Both the position numbers and the translations under genes were made by a program. This document shows positions 47,163-59,699 of a DNA stretch of 64,000 bases, piece after piece. Every line of letters starts with the position of its first letter. Within the stretch, counting starts at the first letter, position 1. Under the pieces are notes generated by a model, which was not told the DNA's origin, did no database searches, and saw only the letters and a program-made list of their open reading frames with translations. Source of the stretch: Fasciola hepatica (taxonomy: Eukaryota > Platyhelminthes > Trematoda > Plagiorchiida > Fasciolidae). Location: the NCBI GenBank assembly GCA_948099385.1, contig CANUEZ040000161.1:3162001-3226000 (forward strand), given 5' to 3'.

Positions 47163-47590
47163 CCATCATCATTGTCATCGTACAGCATTGAACAGTAGGG
47201 CAAACGCCACTGATCAGTCTTTCTCACCATGTTGCACGTTGAATTAGAAAGTATGAATATGCAAGATGAACAGGGAGTGGACCTACACAGATGGGGAAAG
47301 GAAAGTACGCCCTAGTAGCCAACACACGGAATACACAGTCTAACTGTACAACACATATTGACTAATCATTCTGATTCGACAGAAAGTGACAACACGATCG
47401 CCACTGTTCACGGTTCGCTGCCATATCTCCTTCGGTGTCTCCAGCTAACTGGTTGAGGGATTCTGTGGACCCCAACCACGAAGGCGTAAGGCATCTACTT
47501 TTTCTAAGTTAGCTGTACATTTTTTTCATTCCTTGTTGCCACGTCATCTGTTGACCTCCACGTGGTTTCCTCCACTCTGTAAGAGGAACT
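47163..47590 (-). mobile_element. RTE-2 3' end, strongly 5'-truncated
   Basis: Minus-strand 3' UTR and last coding bases of RTE-2, closely matching 30495-30900 and 20640-21010: CATCATCATTGTCATCGTAC tail, CCATGTTGCACGTTGAATTA, GTCTAACTGTACA, TTCGACAGAAAGTGACAACA, CACGTCATCTGTTGACCTCC. It sits directly before a Gypsy integrase segment. Confidence 0.85.
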
Positions 47591-48480
47591 GGGACATGAT
47601 CTTTCGAAAGATTAAGTATCGATTTTAAAGGACCACTGTCGTCATTTACCAATAAGTGCTATCTACTCATTTGCATCGACCAGTACTCGCGGTTTCCCTT
47701 CGCCTTCGCATGCTCCGATGTTTCCTCGTCCATTGTCATCAAATGCCGCTGCCAGTTGTTTGTGATCTTTGGCATGCCTTCATTTATCCATTCTGACAGA
47801 GATTTATCTTTTGTCTACAGAACTTCGAACTTTCCTCCGCGAGAAAGGAATCGCAACCAGTACAACCACTAGCTACAGTCCCCAGGTAAACGGTTGAGTC
47901 GAACAGTTAAATGCGACACTACGGCACACTATTCTGTTGGGGTTAAAGACAAGAGGTCTACCTGTCACTTAGTGGGAAAATGTTTGCCTTGCTGCTTCAC
48001 AGTCTGTTCGGTCCTTGCAGTGCACATCCACAGAGGCTACCTCACATGAACACTTATTATCGTGCTGTCGCAAGTCCGCCACTAGTACCACCTTGCCAAC
48101 GTGGTTATCAAACCCGAGAAGAGCTCTCGTTAGGAGAAATTCCCGCACAACAAAATACGATCCACTGGTGGGTGCAGTGGAGCTCCCTGAATGTAACCCA
48201 GAGTATGCTCGAGTAAGCTTCCCCAGTGGCCGAGAGGGGACCGTTTTCATTCAGATAGTTAGCTCTATTGGGTACACAACCCCACAACTATAATTTGCAC
48301 CACCAGACAGGTCTCTCACAGGATATTCCTAGCGAAGTACAATTTACTTCTCACTCCGATCCGTCACCCTATAAACCACAGCTTACCACACCACATGGCA
48401 CTCAACAAAATATACCGGATGTTGATAAACCCACACAACTCATTAACGAAAAACAGCGACCCCGACCATACTTTTTGTGA
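47591..48480 (+). pseudogene. Gypsy integrase and pol C-terminus remnant
   Basis: The plus strand reads KGPLSSFTNKCYLLICIDQY and SRFPFAFACSDVSSS (integrase core, first Asp), then FGMPSFIHSDRDLSFV (second Asp block) and, in another frame, LREKGIATSTTTSYSPQVNG (third catalytic block). The C-terminal module follows at about 47960-48250 (VELPECNPEYARVSFPSGRE). Frameshifts and stops break it. The last 80 bases enter the 0.89-kb inverted-repeat arm. Confidence 0.8.
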
Positions 48481-49289
48481 AGTCGGGAAGCCTGAATCCC
48501 TGACTGCTTTTATGTTTTATCTCACAATTCATAATTGTAAAGACTACTACCAACGTTCCAGAGTGTCTACCACCTTCCCCGGTGGGGGAGGAGGTCATAT
48601 ACTTCAATGTTTTTCGTCCTCGTTTTCATTGTAAACATTCTAATAATCCATTCCGCTCCACTCCGGCTGTACTTGAGTAACAAGTCCGATAAAGCCACAA
48701 TCCAAAGCCACTCTCTTCTGATTTTCACCGACTGGTACGCTTGAGATTACGACACACAAGTAATGAACGGAATTCACTAAGCCAACCGTAGAAGTTCACG
48801 CAACCTGTATTGAGAAAGAACCAAGGTGAATTTTGCACGGTTCAACACAACGGCCGACAGAACATATACTCCGAAAGTGAAAACGCGTGTGGAAGCACAG
48901 AGGGTACATTGTTGCATAGTTATACGCGGAAACATGGGTATAGCAGGTCGGACCGTAACAATTGAATGCAGTCACGCAGTTCGCACTAAAAGTCGCTCAA
49001 AAAAACAGTCAGCTCCCTTGGTTGAGTCATTCTTCTCATGCTTCATCATGCACTTCAGGCTCGGTGATTGTTGGTAGATTTGGAATGGCAAAGAGAGATT
49101 AGGAGATTGTTGGCGGTCATTTTAACTCGTCAGGCACTCTACCAACGGCCCCTCTCAATACAGCGCTGTCTTCAGCGCCATCACGGACCTGGCTAGCCGG
49201 TTCTGGGCGATAAGCGTGATCTACAAGCGACTGTTGTGGACGTTGAGGTTGCGACAGACGATGTGACGTCTGACACCGCTTGTTCCACG
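48398..49289 (+). repeat. Left arm of 0.89-kb inverted repeat
   Basis: Reverse complement of 50993-51884 with no indel over 887 positions (48403-49289 against 50993-51879) and near-identity; two reading frames in it give identical peptides in both arms. It starts in the Gypsy pol C-terminal tail and runs through a region likely to include LTR and leader (GGTGGGGGAGGAGG at about 48581), ending with a short frame DVEVATDDVTSDTACST. Confidence 0.95.
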
Positions 49290-50992
49290 GCGTATGGACC
49301 TTCCTGTTGACGATGCAGTTTTTGCGTCCAAATAGAGCGTCAGCATTACCATGTTGTGAGTCGGCCCTATGTTCACAGTCAAATTCACACTCCCGTAGGG
49401 ATTCTTCTCATCGAGCTAGCCGAAAATCTTTCAACCACAGGAGGGATTTGTGATCTGTCCGTACCAGAGATTTTCGGCCTAATAAATATGGTCTGGAGTG
49501 TTTGAGAAGGCATACGAGGGCTAGCATTTCCTTCCGAGTAGTGCAATAGTTATGTTCCCGAGCAGACGGTGCGGCTGGCATATGCTACCACCCGTTCTTG
49601 ACCACCTTGTTGTTGTTGTGACAATACAGATCCGATGGCCTGATCGCTAGCGTCAGTGTCGAGTATAAACAGACCTGCGTGGGATGAGCAATCAGGGTAT
49701 GCGAGGACAAGTGCTGGGCACAATTTAGATTTCAGTTTGGTGAGTGCTCGGGTCTCATTCTCCGACCAGACGAATGGCGTCCTTCTGTAGGAGTGCAGCC
49801 AGGGGTTCGGCTACCCACGCAAAGTTGCTACTGAATCGCCGTTAGTACGAAGCAAGGCCTAGAAAACTGCGTACCTCGTCAGTCGAGTTGGGAACAGACC
49901 ACACTTGTATTTGCTCCACTTTAACTAGGTCGCATTGAACGCCCTCTTCCTAAATAATGTGGCCTACAAAGCGAACCTCCCGCTGTAAGTGACACTTGGA
50001 CGGCTTTAGTTTCAATCCAATCTCTCAAAACCTTGCTAAGACCTCGCGGAGATGGGTTTGACGCTTGCTGGAAGTACGCCCATAAACGATGACGTCACCT
50101 AGATACACCAGGCCTTTTTGAGGAATTAACCCTTGCAGTATCAAGCGCATCAACCGATAGAAGGTAGCTGAAGCGTAAGTAAACCCCAAGGGCATAGTCT
50201 GAAATTCGTAATGACAAGATGGGCTGGTAAATACGGTTTTACGCCGGTCGTCCGAGTGGAGCTCTGCTTGGCAACAGCTCACTGCTAGGTTAAATGGATT
50301 GAAAAACTGGGCTCCGCTAGGAGAATTGAGAGTCTGGACGATGTGAGGGAAAGGAAACGAATCCTCCCGGGTAACTTCGTCCAGTTTGTGGTAGTCAACA
50401 CATAGATGAAGGGAACTATCTCGTTTTTCCACTAAGACCACTGGGGATGCCCACAGAGACGTGGATGGGCGTATGAAATCTCGGGTATTTCTTTCCACAA
50501 TCGTCCAGGTCCCGGCCTTATGGAAGAGCGGGAAGGACTTTCCAGCGGAATTGCCCACCAATGTGGCAGACAAACCCAGCAGATTGCCCTTACTGTCAAC
50601 GATTCAAGACTCGGGTGAGAACGTGCGAACATAATCATGTGAATGAGTCCTCAAATTGAGAATGTGATCCCGATTTGCCCATTTAGTTGTCCTAGTAGCG
50701 TGGGGTTTGTGTTGCTTGTCAGTCCTAAGATCGCAGGCAACTGGATGAGGGTATTAGTAGATAAATGAGCCGCTTGTTGCGTGACATAGTCGACCAAATT
50801 GACACCCGGAATTCCCCTCCATACCAAGTGCAGGCAGTCTCTAATTGCAGCTGACGGCCAGCCGATCGCTGTTTTAGCCTCCGTCGTCGCACAAATTACA
50901 TACCGGAACCTGAGCATACGGTAAACACTAGGGGTCACAGTTACCTGTCTTGAGCTGCTTTTTGGAGTAGACTTCTTATGAGGTCGATAAAT
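49290..50992 (-). pseudogene. Gypsy-2 pol remnant (RT and RNase H), minus strand
   Basis: This is the spacer between the inverted-repeat arms. Minus-strand RT at about 50573-50025: FIRPSTSLWASPVVLVEKRD, LCVDYHKLDEVTREDSFPFP, EFQTMPLGFTYASATFYRLM, LQGLIPQKGLVYLGDVIVYG. The catalytic YxDD reads YLGD, so one Asp is lost. RNase H signs at about 49550-49340: LLGRKSLVRTDHKSLLWLKD, FDCEHRADSQHGNADAL. Upstream, 51046-50651 is an open frame of unknown content that starts inside the right arm. The RT sequence differs from Gypsy-1, so this is probably another Gypsy lineage. Confidence 0.85.
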
Positions 50993-51884
50993 CGTGGAAC
51001 AAGCGGTGTCAGACGTCACATCGTCTGTCGCAACCTCAACGTCCACAACAGTCGCTTGTAGATCACGCTTATCGCCCAGAACCGGCTAGCCAGGTCCGTG
51101 ATGGCGCTGAAGACAGCGCTGTATTGGGAGGGGCCGTTGGTAGAGTGCCTGACGAGTTAAAATGACCGCCAACAATCTCCTAATCTCTCTTTGCCATTCC
51201 AAATCTACCAACAATCACCGAGCCTGAAGTGCATGATGAAGCATGAGAAGAATGACTCAACCAAGGGAGCTGACTGTTTTTTTGAGCGACTTTTAGTGCG
51301 AACTGCGTGACTGCATTCAATTGTTACGGTCCGACCTGCTATACCCATGTTTCCGCGTATAACTATGCAACAATGTACCCTCTGTGCTTCCACACGCGTT
51401 TTCACTTTCGGAGTATATGTTCTGTCGGCCGTTGTGTTGAACCGTGCAAAATTCACCTTGGTTCTTTCTCAATACAGGTTGCGTGAACTTCTACGGTTGG
51501 CTTAGTGAATTCCGTTCATTACTTGTGTGTCGTAATCTCAAGCGTACCAGTCGGTGAAAATCAGAAGAGAGTGGCTTTGGATTGTGGCTTTATCGGACTT
51601 GTTACTCAAGTACAGCCGGAGTGGAGCGGAATGGATTATTAGAATGTTTACAATGAAAACGAGGACGAAAAACATTGAAGTATATGACCTCCTCCCCCAC
51701 CGGGGAAGGTGGTAGACACTCTGGAACGTTGGTAGTAGTCTTTACAATTATGAATTGTGAGATAAAACATAAAAGCAGTCAGGGATTCAGGCTTCCCGAC
51801 TTCACAAAAAGTATGGTCGGGGTCGCTGTTTTTCGTTAATGAGTTGTGTGGGTTTATCAACCTCCGGCGTACTTTGTTGAGTGC
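50993..51884 (-). repeat. Right arm of 0.89-kb inverted repeat
   Basis: See 48398-49289. The open frame 51456-51205 is identical in translation to 48826-49077 but is not recognised as a gene. Confidence 0.95.
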
Positions 51885-52065
51885 GCTGGAGCGTGGTTAG
51901 TTTTCTTTACGTTTCGTGAACTGCCGTGGCTTATTTATCGAGTTCGGTCCATTACCGGTGCGAAAAGTCCGTCATTTCAAGGGAAGCATCAACACTTACA
52001 TCGATAAAGACGGCGGTCTAGACTCCTCTCAGCGTCTAAAAGCGGCGAGTCGCGGTGTAGCGCAG
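51885..52065. other. Short unassigned gap
   Basis: Nothing recognised between the right arm and the CR1 tail. Confidence 0.4.
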
Positions 52066-52456
52066 TTCATTCTTCATTCTTCATTCTTCATAATAGAGGC
52101 AGAGGGTATATCTCCCGTTTGAGCCTCCTCACCACAGCCCAGTGATGTAGACTCATGTGTGTCTCCCACCACCTTTTTAGAAATGCATCCAGAATTCGCT
52201 TGAATATTGTGTCGTTGGGCTCTTCCACCACTCCCGCTGGCAGCGAGTTCCATAGATTGGTCACCCTCCGAGATAGACGGTACACCAGAGGAAGGCCCAC
52301 CGAGCGCAGTTTCTTTAGAGTTAGCGGGTGTCCCCTCGTACGGCCATGTCCACGGAGAGGGAGCTCAGCACGTAGTTCTGGGCCGAAGTCGCCTCTGATG
52401 ATACGCCTGGCAGGCCATAAAGGGATCCCTGACTGCCCTACAGGAAGAGTTCGCAC
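52066..52456 (-). mobile_element. CR1-like 3' end fragment with heptamer tail
   Basis: The minus-strand open frame encodes the C-terminal tail of a CR1-like RT (RGHPLTLKKL, LPLVYRLSRRVTNLWNSLPA, FKRILDAFLKRWW). Just after the coding end lies a tandem TTCATTC repeat (52066-52091, 3.7 units). Short tandem repeats at the 3' terminus are typical of the CR1 clade. It is strongly 5'-truncated. Confidence 0.85.
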
Positions 52457-52469
52457 CCTTCAAACGAAG

Positions 52470-54339
52470 GAGTGGGGAGGGCAAACCCATGTGGTGGAAG
52501 ACTGCAATAGCCAAGGCCATTCGACGTAGAAACCGCTATACGAAGCTGAGAAACGAGACTGTAAGCCTTTTGAGAACTTCTAAGAGGTAATTTGAGCTCA
52601 AATTGGTCCAGTCTGTAAGACAACAGCCGAAGAAGTTCTACAGCTATGTACAATCTAAAGGCTCAACAAGAAATGCCGTAGGTCCGCTATCCACTAGAGA
52701 CTATGGTATTGTCACTGATGACCAGGGCAAAGCAGACGCCCTGGGGGAATACTTTGGTAGTGTACATAGGATAGATAGTGGGGTACGAGTAGATCTGGCC
52801 CTGGTGCATCCTTCTCAGCTAAACGAGCTAGATCTCTCAGAGGAGTGCGTGCGTAGGTACCTACAGGACTTAAACAGCCACAAGTCGGCGGGCCCAGATG
52901 GCATTCATCCAGCTATCATCAAGCCGTTGGCGGGTATCATAGCTCCATCGGTATGCAGACTGTACAGATCCACGTTGGACCAGGGTAAGCTGCCTCATGA
53001 CTGGAAAGTCGCGGCAGTCGTGGCAATACATAAGAGTGGGCCTAAGTCGGATGTGCAGAACTACAGGCCGGTAAGCCTATCTAGCATTCTCTGTAAAGTC
53101 CTCGAGAAGATCATCCGTGCCCATATCTGCCAGCACTTACTGCAGCACTCCATGCTAAGCCCGGCGCAGCATGGATTCCTGAAAAATAGATCTTTCCTGA
53201 CCAATCTCCTGTGCTTCTTAGATGAAGTAACTCGACGACTGGACGAAGGTAAGGAAGTTGAGGTATGTTACCTCGACTTTAGCAAGGCTTTCGACTCCGT
53301 TAATCATCGTCTTTTGCTACGCAAGATGGAGACTTTCGGTATAGATGGGCCAGTATATAGGTGGCTGGAGGACTTCCTCTCCCACAGGACGCTTTCCGTC
53401 AAAGTGGGGGGCAGGTGCTCCAGTTTGGTGAACGTCACCAGTGGTGTACCTCAGGGATCCGTCCTAGGCCCGGTCTTATTCTTGTTATTTATTAATGACC
53501 TAGCATCCACCCTTCAATCGCCCAGCTTTATTTTTGCGGATGATGTGAAGATTGTTGGATCTAAGGGTAGGGCGGACTTGGGCAGGGAAATAGGTACCGT
53601 CCTGAACTGGGCATACAAATGTGACTTACCTCTGAACGCTCAAAAAAGCCATTTGTTGTCAAGAGCAACAGAGAGCCTAACTGTCGCTCATGATCAAGGG
53701 CTGTTCACCGTAGAGGCAGCCAGTAGGTTTAAAGACCTGGGGGTCATCATGAACAGTGACTTCAAATGGTCGGAGCAATGCAATGCTGCTGCGCATAAGG
53801 CTCGTGGGGAGCTCTTTAGGCTGCGATCAGCTTTGTCTCGCCGGAAGCCGGAGGTATTCGTACCTATTTACATGGCTATAGTACAACCTCACCTAGAAGG
53901 TAGCGTGCAGGCTTGGTCACCCTTCTACAAAATGGACGCCGCCTGCCTCGAGAAAGTCCAACGGCTCGCCACGCGAATGATTGAAGGGCAGAGGGGTAAG
54001 ACTTACGAGCAGAGACTCTGTGACCTGAATCTTTTCTCGTTGGAAAGGAGGAGACGTCGAGGGGATCTCATAGAAACTTTCAAGGCAACGAAGGGCTTTT
54101 CTGGCCTTAGACCAGATAGTCTATTCCAAGTGGCCGTAGACTCCAGAACAAGGGGACACGAAAAGAAGTTGATAAAAGCCCGATCTAGGTTGATGGCTAG
54201 ATCGCACTTCTTCAGCAATAGGGTTGTGAACAGTTGGAACGGTCTGCCTGGTGAAATGGTAGATCTGCAGACAGTCCAATCCTTCAAAGGTGCCCTAGAT
54301 CGCAAGTGGTACGAAATCTTTCCTTGTAGTGAGCCTTGA
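52470..54339 (+). mobile_element. CR1-like retrotransposon with intact RT frame, no endonuclease
   Basis: Non-LTR reverse transcriptase, which would copy element RNA at a nicked target. Homology starts near 52490 (MWWKTAIAKAIRRRNRYTKL), meets a TAA at 52588-52590, and is then open for 578 codons. That frame is set from a TTG at 52603 and has no good ATG near the homology start. Motifs: KSAGPDGIHPAII near residue 94, VAIHKSGPKSDVQNYRPVSL at about 140-160, QHGFLKNRS near 190, YLDFSKAFDSVNHRLL near 223, GVPQGSVLGPVLFLLFINDL at 281-300, catalytic FADD at 311-314, and a C-terminal SWNGLP motif near 545. The endonuclease is missing, so it is 5'-truncated and not autonomous, though the RT shows no decay. 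Confidence 0.92.
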
Positions 54340-54424
54340 GGATATCAACTGGATGGATGACTGGTAGCACTGTGGTCCTTCTGGAGTATGTTTTAGCAGA
54401 CTTTTTCCCTCATTGCGTACTGTC
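54340..54424. other. 3' UTR gap between CR1 copies
   Basis: Probably the 3' UTRs of two elements meeting tail to tail; no tandem tail repeat is visible. Confidence 0.4.
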
Positions 54425-55262
54425 TCAGTGAACGCTCACGATGCATAATGTCTCTCGCAGTTGATGTGCGATGAGGTTTTCCGTTTCTCTCTCAGTTTTA
54501 GCGGGGATTCGACGAAATACACTCGGCAGTGGTGGGTGCATAACTGGTGTGCATACCATCGAAGGAATTCTGGACGCTCGATTGGCCGTGGCCATTACTT
54601 GTCCTGTGCAGACTGAACTGAAGATCAGGTCCCTCCGGACTCTCCGATAGGCCACTGGAAACAGCCCTGAGATCTTCAGCCGCTCTTCGTCGCTGACCTC
54701 ACGTAGCCCTCCGATGAGGCGGGTTGCGCCTCTCTGTACTCTTTCCAACTTTGCCACCTCTGTCAACGTACAAGGGAAAACAGCTGGCCCCCCGTATTCC
54801 AGCCTGGGAGGCACATGGATTGCATACAGCACCTTGAAGGCGTTGAGTGAGAGATAGCCGAATGAACGAGTAATCGGCCCCAGGATACTCCACGCTGAAG
54901 AACAGACTCTATCAGTATTGTGCTTCGTTTTTAGCGACGAGGCCACAATCACTCCCAGATCTTTTTCGCAGACAGAGTGCCGAAGGGGTGCCCCGTGTAT
55001 ATTATACATCCCACTGCTGGATGGTGCTCCTACTCGCATATGCGCACACTTGTCCGTGTTTACTGGTAGTGACCACATATTTGACCATCTCTCAAGGGCT
55101 CTGATGTTCTCCTGAAGAACGAGCTCGTCAGCGTATGATGTAATCGTGCGCGTAAATGAGGCACGGTGATTGAAAAACTGGTGGTAGGTCATTGATATAG
55201 GCCAGGAAGAGGAGCGGACCCAGAACCGATCATTGTGTAACACCGCTAGCTGCCACTTGCCA
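54425..55262 (-). mobile_element. CR1-like fragment, RT palm to C-terminus
   Basis: Minus strand. The first part (SVLGPLLFLAYINDLPPVFQ, with YAHD at the catalytic FADD position) is in a different frame from the remainder, so a frameshift lies near 55130. The long frame then reads LVLQENIRALERWSNMWSLP, LKTKHNTDRVC, LERVQRGATRLIGGLR and VYRRVRRDLIF-type thumb sequence. It is 5'-truncated, and the GVTQGS motif contains a stop (GVTQ*S). Confidence 0.85.
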
Positions 55263-55525
55263 AGTGGACAGTGACTGTGCTACTCGTATTGCAAAGGTTA
55301 GAAAGTCCTCTATCCACAGAATCAGTCCAGTTAAGTTCGGTTTGCACAGGACTTGGTGTGGTTAGAGCCAATAGTGCGTCCAGATAGATATGTTGCCGGC
55401 ACGTTTCCGTAGCTCCCAGCACTGCGTAATTTTCTTTTTCTGAAAGGCAGAAGTTTTCTGCAGTATCAGCCCTGGCAATGAAAGGTGGAAACAATGAGTA
55501 AGTTGAGTCTGACCCTAAAAACTGC
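55263..55525. other. Unassigned gap between CR1 fragments
   Basis: An 82-residue minus-strand frame is open here, but no RT motif is recognisable. Confidence 0.35.
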
Positions 55526-57345
55526 TTAGCATATTTCGGGGTATACTGCGGCCCAACATAGGTCTACTGCTTTCTTAAAGGCCCTCACTGTTGTGGTATT
55601 TATGACCTCCCTCGGGAGCTTATTCCAATAGGGTACCACTCCATTAGAGAAGTACTTCGACCCAATTTGGAGCCTCGAATGCTTCATTTGTAATCTAAGG
55701 CTACGCTCCTTTGTGCCTCTCTCTGGAATAAGAGGAAAAAGGTCTTCTTGATTCATTCCTGGCAGTCCTTTCAATTGTTCGAAGGTTTCTATCGAATCCG
55801 TGCGAATGCTCCGCCTTTTCCTCGAGAACAGATCTAGGGCACGCAGAAGTTCTCTGTAGCTAAACCCCCCTTGCTCAGTCACCATTCTAGTGACTAGCCC
55901 TTGCTCTTTCTCCAGACATTCTATACCTTTCTGGTAGTACGGTGCCCAGGCTTTCAAGCAGTACTCCATAAGCGGCCCAACTATGGCTTGGTATATCGGA
56001 ACCAAAATCTCCCTCTCTCTACACGACCTAATGGGTCTAGCTCGAAAGAGTTCACTCCTGATCATATTGGCTGCTGCGATGCACTGCTTCGATGGCTTGA
56101 AGCTGCTGTCCATTTTAAAGCCCAAGTCTTCGACCTGCGATACCACTTGCAACGAACCCACAGCATTACCACCAGCCCCTGCATTTGTTATCAAGCACTG
56201 ACATTTGGTGAGGTTTAGTGGAAGGTCCCATTTGCGTGCCCAGTTTTGTACTGCTAACATGTCAAATTCTGTATCTACTCCGTCCCCCTTGACTTTACCG
56301 GCAAACGTAAAGGTGGGGTTCGTAGTTTCACGTGATAGGTCACTGATGAAGATGAGAAAGAGCAGAGGGCCGGGCACCGAGCCCTGCGGCAGCCTTTATG
56401 TTACATCCCACCGTTTTGAGACACGACTACCCACCTTAACACTAAAAGTTCGCCCTGTTGAAAAACTATTTATCCATTTTCCTGCCTTTCCAACGATTCC
56501 TGTAGACTGCGGTTCGACGTCCGGAATTCTGTGGTTCGCAGAATCAAACGTCTTACTGAAGTCCAAGTAGCTGACCGCAATCGACAGCTCTTCGTCCAGG
56601 CGCTTGGTTACCTCATCGAGGAACAGAAGGAGATTCGTCAGACAGGATCGTCCTGCCACAAACCCACGCTGAGCATTTGGTATGAGGTTGTGTTGAACCA
56701 AATGACTAGGGATCTACCTCTTGACTATTCGCTCCAGGCACCTACACGGTACCGAAGTTAGGTTAACCGGCCGGTGAGTTTTTGCCATTTGCCGGGGTCC
56801 TCTCTCGTAAGTCCTCACCACTGTTGCACTCTTCCAGTCTCCCGGCAGAACTCCCCCTTTGAGGGATGTTTCATACAGCTTCGCTACCAGAGCCTTCAGG
56901 ACCTCGGCCAGAGGCTGAACGATTGCTGGATGAATCCCTTCTGGTCCTGCTGCTTTATTTCTATTCAAGGTTTGCAACTCCGCGTACACTTCTTCTTCCC
57001 CTACTGTAAGTTTTGGAATTGGAAGCGTCTGTGGGCCGTCCATTCTTTCCCCCAAATTATTTTCTGGTCGATACGTGCTCTTGAAGAATGCCAAGAGCAT
57101 GTCAGCATTGTCTTCGTCGCTTAGAGCTAGTCGTCCCTGGGCTCCTTCCAAAGTTGCCATACTTCCTCTCATACGTTTCTGAGATTGCACGCAAGCGTAG
57201 AACCGCTTTGGGTTTGTGCTGACGGAATCAGCCAGCCAACGCTCGAAGGCATATTCCTCCACTCTATTAATCCCTTGAGCTCTCTCCCTAGCCATCTTTC
57301 AGCTGTTCCATGTCCCCTGAGTTTTGTGCAGCTAGTACGCCGCCC
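55526..57345 (-). mobile_element. CR1-like retrotransposon, RT region, two in-frame stops
   Basis: Three open segments (57295-56714, 56701-56396, 56377-55526) are in one frame, separated by stops at 56716-56714 and 56398-56396. Motifs: ADSVSTNPKRFYACVQSQ, NRNKAAGPEGIHPAIVQP, MAKTHRPVNLTSVPC, NLIPNAQRGFVAGRSCLTNL, YLDFSKTFDSANHR. The block after the second stop reads RLPQGSVPGPLLFLIFISDL. The catalytic FADD is changed to FAGK. The C-terminus has VPYWNKLPREV. Further stops lie upstream to 57345. With both catalytic Asp residues gone it is a dead copy and clearly older than the plus-strand CR1 at 52470. Confidence 0.9.
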
Positions 57346-57365
57346 ATAGTTGCCTACGAATAACC

Positions 57366-57388
57366 ATAGTATAGTATAGTATAGTATA
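57366..57388. repeat. (ATAGT)n microsatellite
   Basis: About four ATAGT units at the 5' truncation point of the preceding CR1 copy. Confidence 0.85.
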
Positions 57389-58921
57389 TTTCTTGACCGT
57401 GGTCAATACACATGCACAAGGCAAGATCAGAGTATACAGCAGTACATGTCAATGTGAGGTATTCACAGATTCTAAATTTATAAATCACACAGCAACCGAA
57501 ATACATCAGTATAGTCATGTAGTGTTTGAGTGAACAAAAGTGGTTATGGTTGAGGCGGGAATTCCAAATCGGTTTCGAAATCGCTGGAGGGCAGTTTGGA
57601 TGGCTGAACAGTCGTGGGGTTGCTGATATAAGCGACAAATGAACGGTCACTAACGAGTAACCGGGCGGAAGAGATGCCAAAGAACATTGTTAGAGGTAAA
57701 GCAAGCGTGGGGCTTTCAAAGTGCAGTCAGAGATACCAGCGGAATATTGGACACTGATCCAGCATTGGGTAACTAATTGTGGAGGAGGCATGTGAAATAA
57801 AGGCAAGTGAGTCAAAGGTGATAATAAAACAGACCTTTTGTGCAGGTGATTACAGTGTCATATGGAAATTCAAATGAAGGCGAAAAGCTTCGCAGGGACT
57901 TCAGTGAACTTAGCATGGACATATAACGGACTTTTAAAGAAAAGAAAAGCCGTCAATGAAACGGATTAGTGGAGACAAAACGTCAATGGTTCGGCTAGGC
58001 AGAAGTTGGAAGAGTGTAATTTTTTGTTTTTGTTTGTGAAAGAAAATTGTTAACCAAATTATGGTTGGCTGCAGATGGCTGGTATTCTGTTTCTTGAAGA
58101 CCTTGGTTGCAGGTGGTGGCAGGTAGAATGTTGAGGGAAGCAGGTAAACAAAGGGCTGGTTTGACGAAGTTGACAGCTGCGAAGGCTGGGTTCCGGCCAT
58201 TGGTTTCGTACTGCAACACGGGAAGAATTTGAACTGTTGGGTTGGATTATTTGGGAATAAACGTTGAGCAGATGTGTTGATGGTTGGTGTCAGGAATCAC
58301 CTCTGCGATCCGGTGAGACTTTCATGAGGTTTTGTTAAACCGTGTACGGTGCCCCATGTAACGTCAGCGGGCGAGAGTATAGGTTTAAACCATTGATCAA
58401 ATCGTCCAGTCCTTACGGTAATCCGGAATAAACGTCGATTCGGCCGATGGCTACCCAAGTAACCAATGCAATCTGGAAGAGATCAGGAGTGCGGCAGTCT
58501 GGAGAGTGTTCCAGCTGTGGGTTATGATTATCGTTTTTATGGAAGCATGAAAATGAAAGTTTTGTTATCCAAACACACTGTGTGTAAAAATGAGGATTTT
58601 TCATGTGGGGACAAACGTGCTGGTATTCGGCAGGGGCATACGGATTCCGGTTGGAATGGGGTCTCAACTTGCCATGAGCATATGCGCAGAGAAGTGAAGC
58701 CTAGTTACTAAGGAATGGTAATCCGTGTGGCAAGGCTTCAGTGTACGAGAAAGGCGCAAAAAAGCAGGATGGGACGGCTGAGTTCTAGCCTGAGCCAGGA
58801 ATTAAGTGAGAGCGAGCACCCATCGCTAAAGGACGGAGCGGTTTTATTTATATGTATGCAAATTGTGTTGTAAAATGACACAATCTAGTTAGGAAGGGGG
58901 ACAAGTGAGTGGAGCATACCC

Positions 58922-58960
<39 letters not shown>

Positions 58961-59652
58961 ATGTATAGGTGGGTGCGATCATCGGACGGGTCATGCGAAA
59001 GCGGTCGGACGCAAAAGACTATGGCAAGGAAAGTGAGATAGAGAGACGCAGCTGAGGATCAACGGTTACCGGAAAGAAGAACAAAAGTTAAGCACGGGCT
59101 CATCGGTGCGGCGGATCCCAAAGGCACATTGAGGCCATGAAACGTGAGACTAAAAGGGAAACGCCTTAGTGTGGCTAAAGCTTTCAATGGGAAAGTTAGT
59201 ATTTCTCCTAGAGTGGTCATTGAGGAGGAGTAAAGACCAAGTTCTGCATGAAATTACAGAAGAACCTTAGCTGGGGGATAGGGTGGGAGCAGAAAAGGTA
59301 ACGTCATAACTGAGTGTTGAGTTCAGTTAGTGAGTCACGCTAAGTGGGATGAATCAGACTGGATTTTCCAGTTCGAAATCGCAGAGGTGGTGAGGGAAGT
59401 ATATGTGGTGGGACCTGGTGCGGAAGAGAGGCATTGTAAGCTAAGAGATATCGAGGAGCGTTGAGTTACTCACCGTGCTTGTGTTAATAATTATAGGACA
59501 GTAGTGAGTATATATACACATATATATATATATATAGTATATAAAAATGTTATATATTTACACATGTATATGTATATATATGAATAGGTATATATATATA
59601 GTATATAAAAATGTCATATATTTACACATATATATGTATATATATGAATAGG

Positions 59653-59699
<47 letters not shown>

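Noticed and set aside
48826..49077. 83-codon frame repeated identically at 51205-51456, as a conserved gene
   Set aside because: Identity comes from the inverted repeat as a whole; the peptide has no recognisable features.
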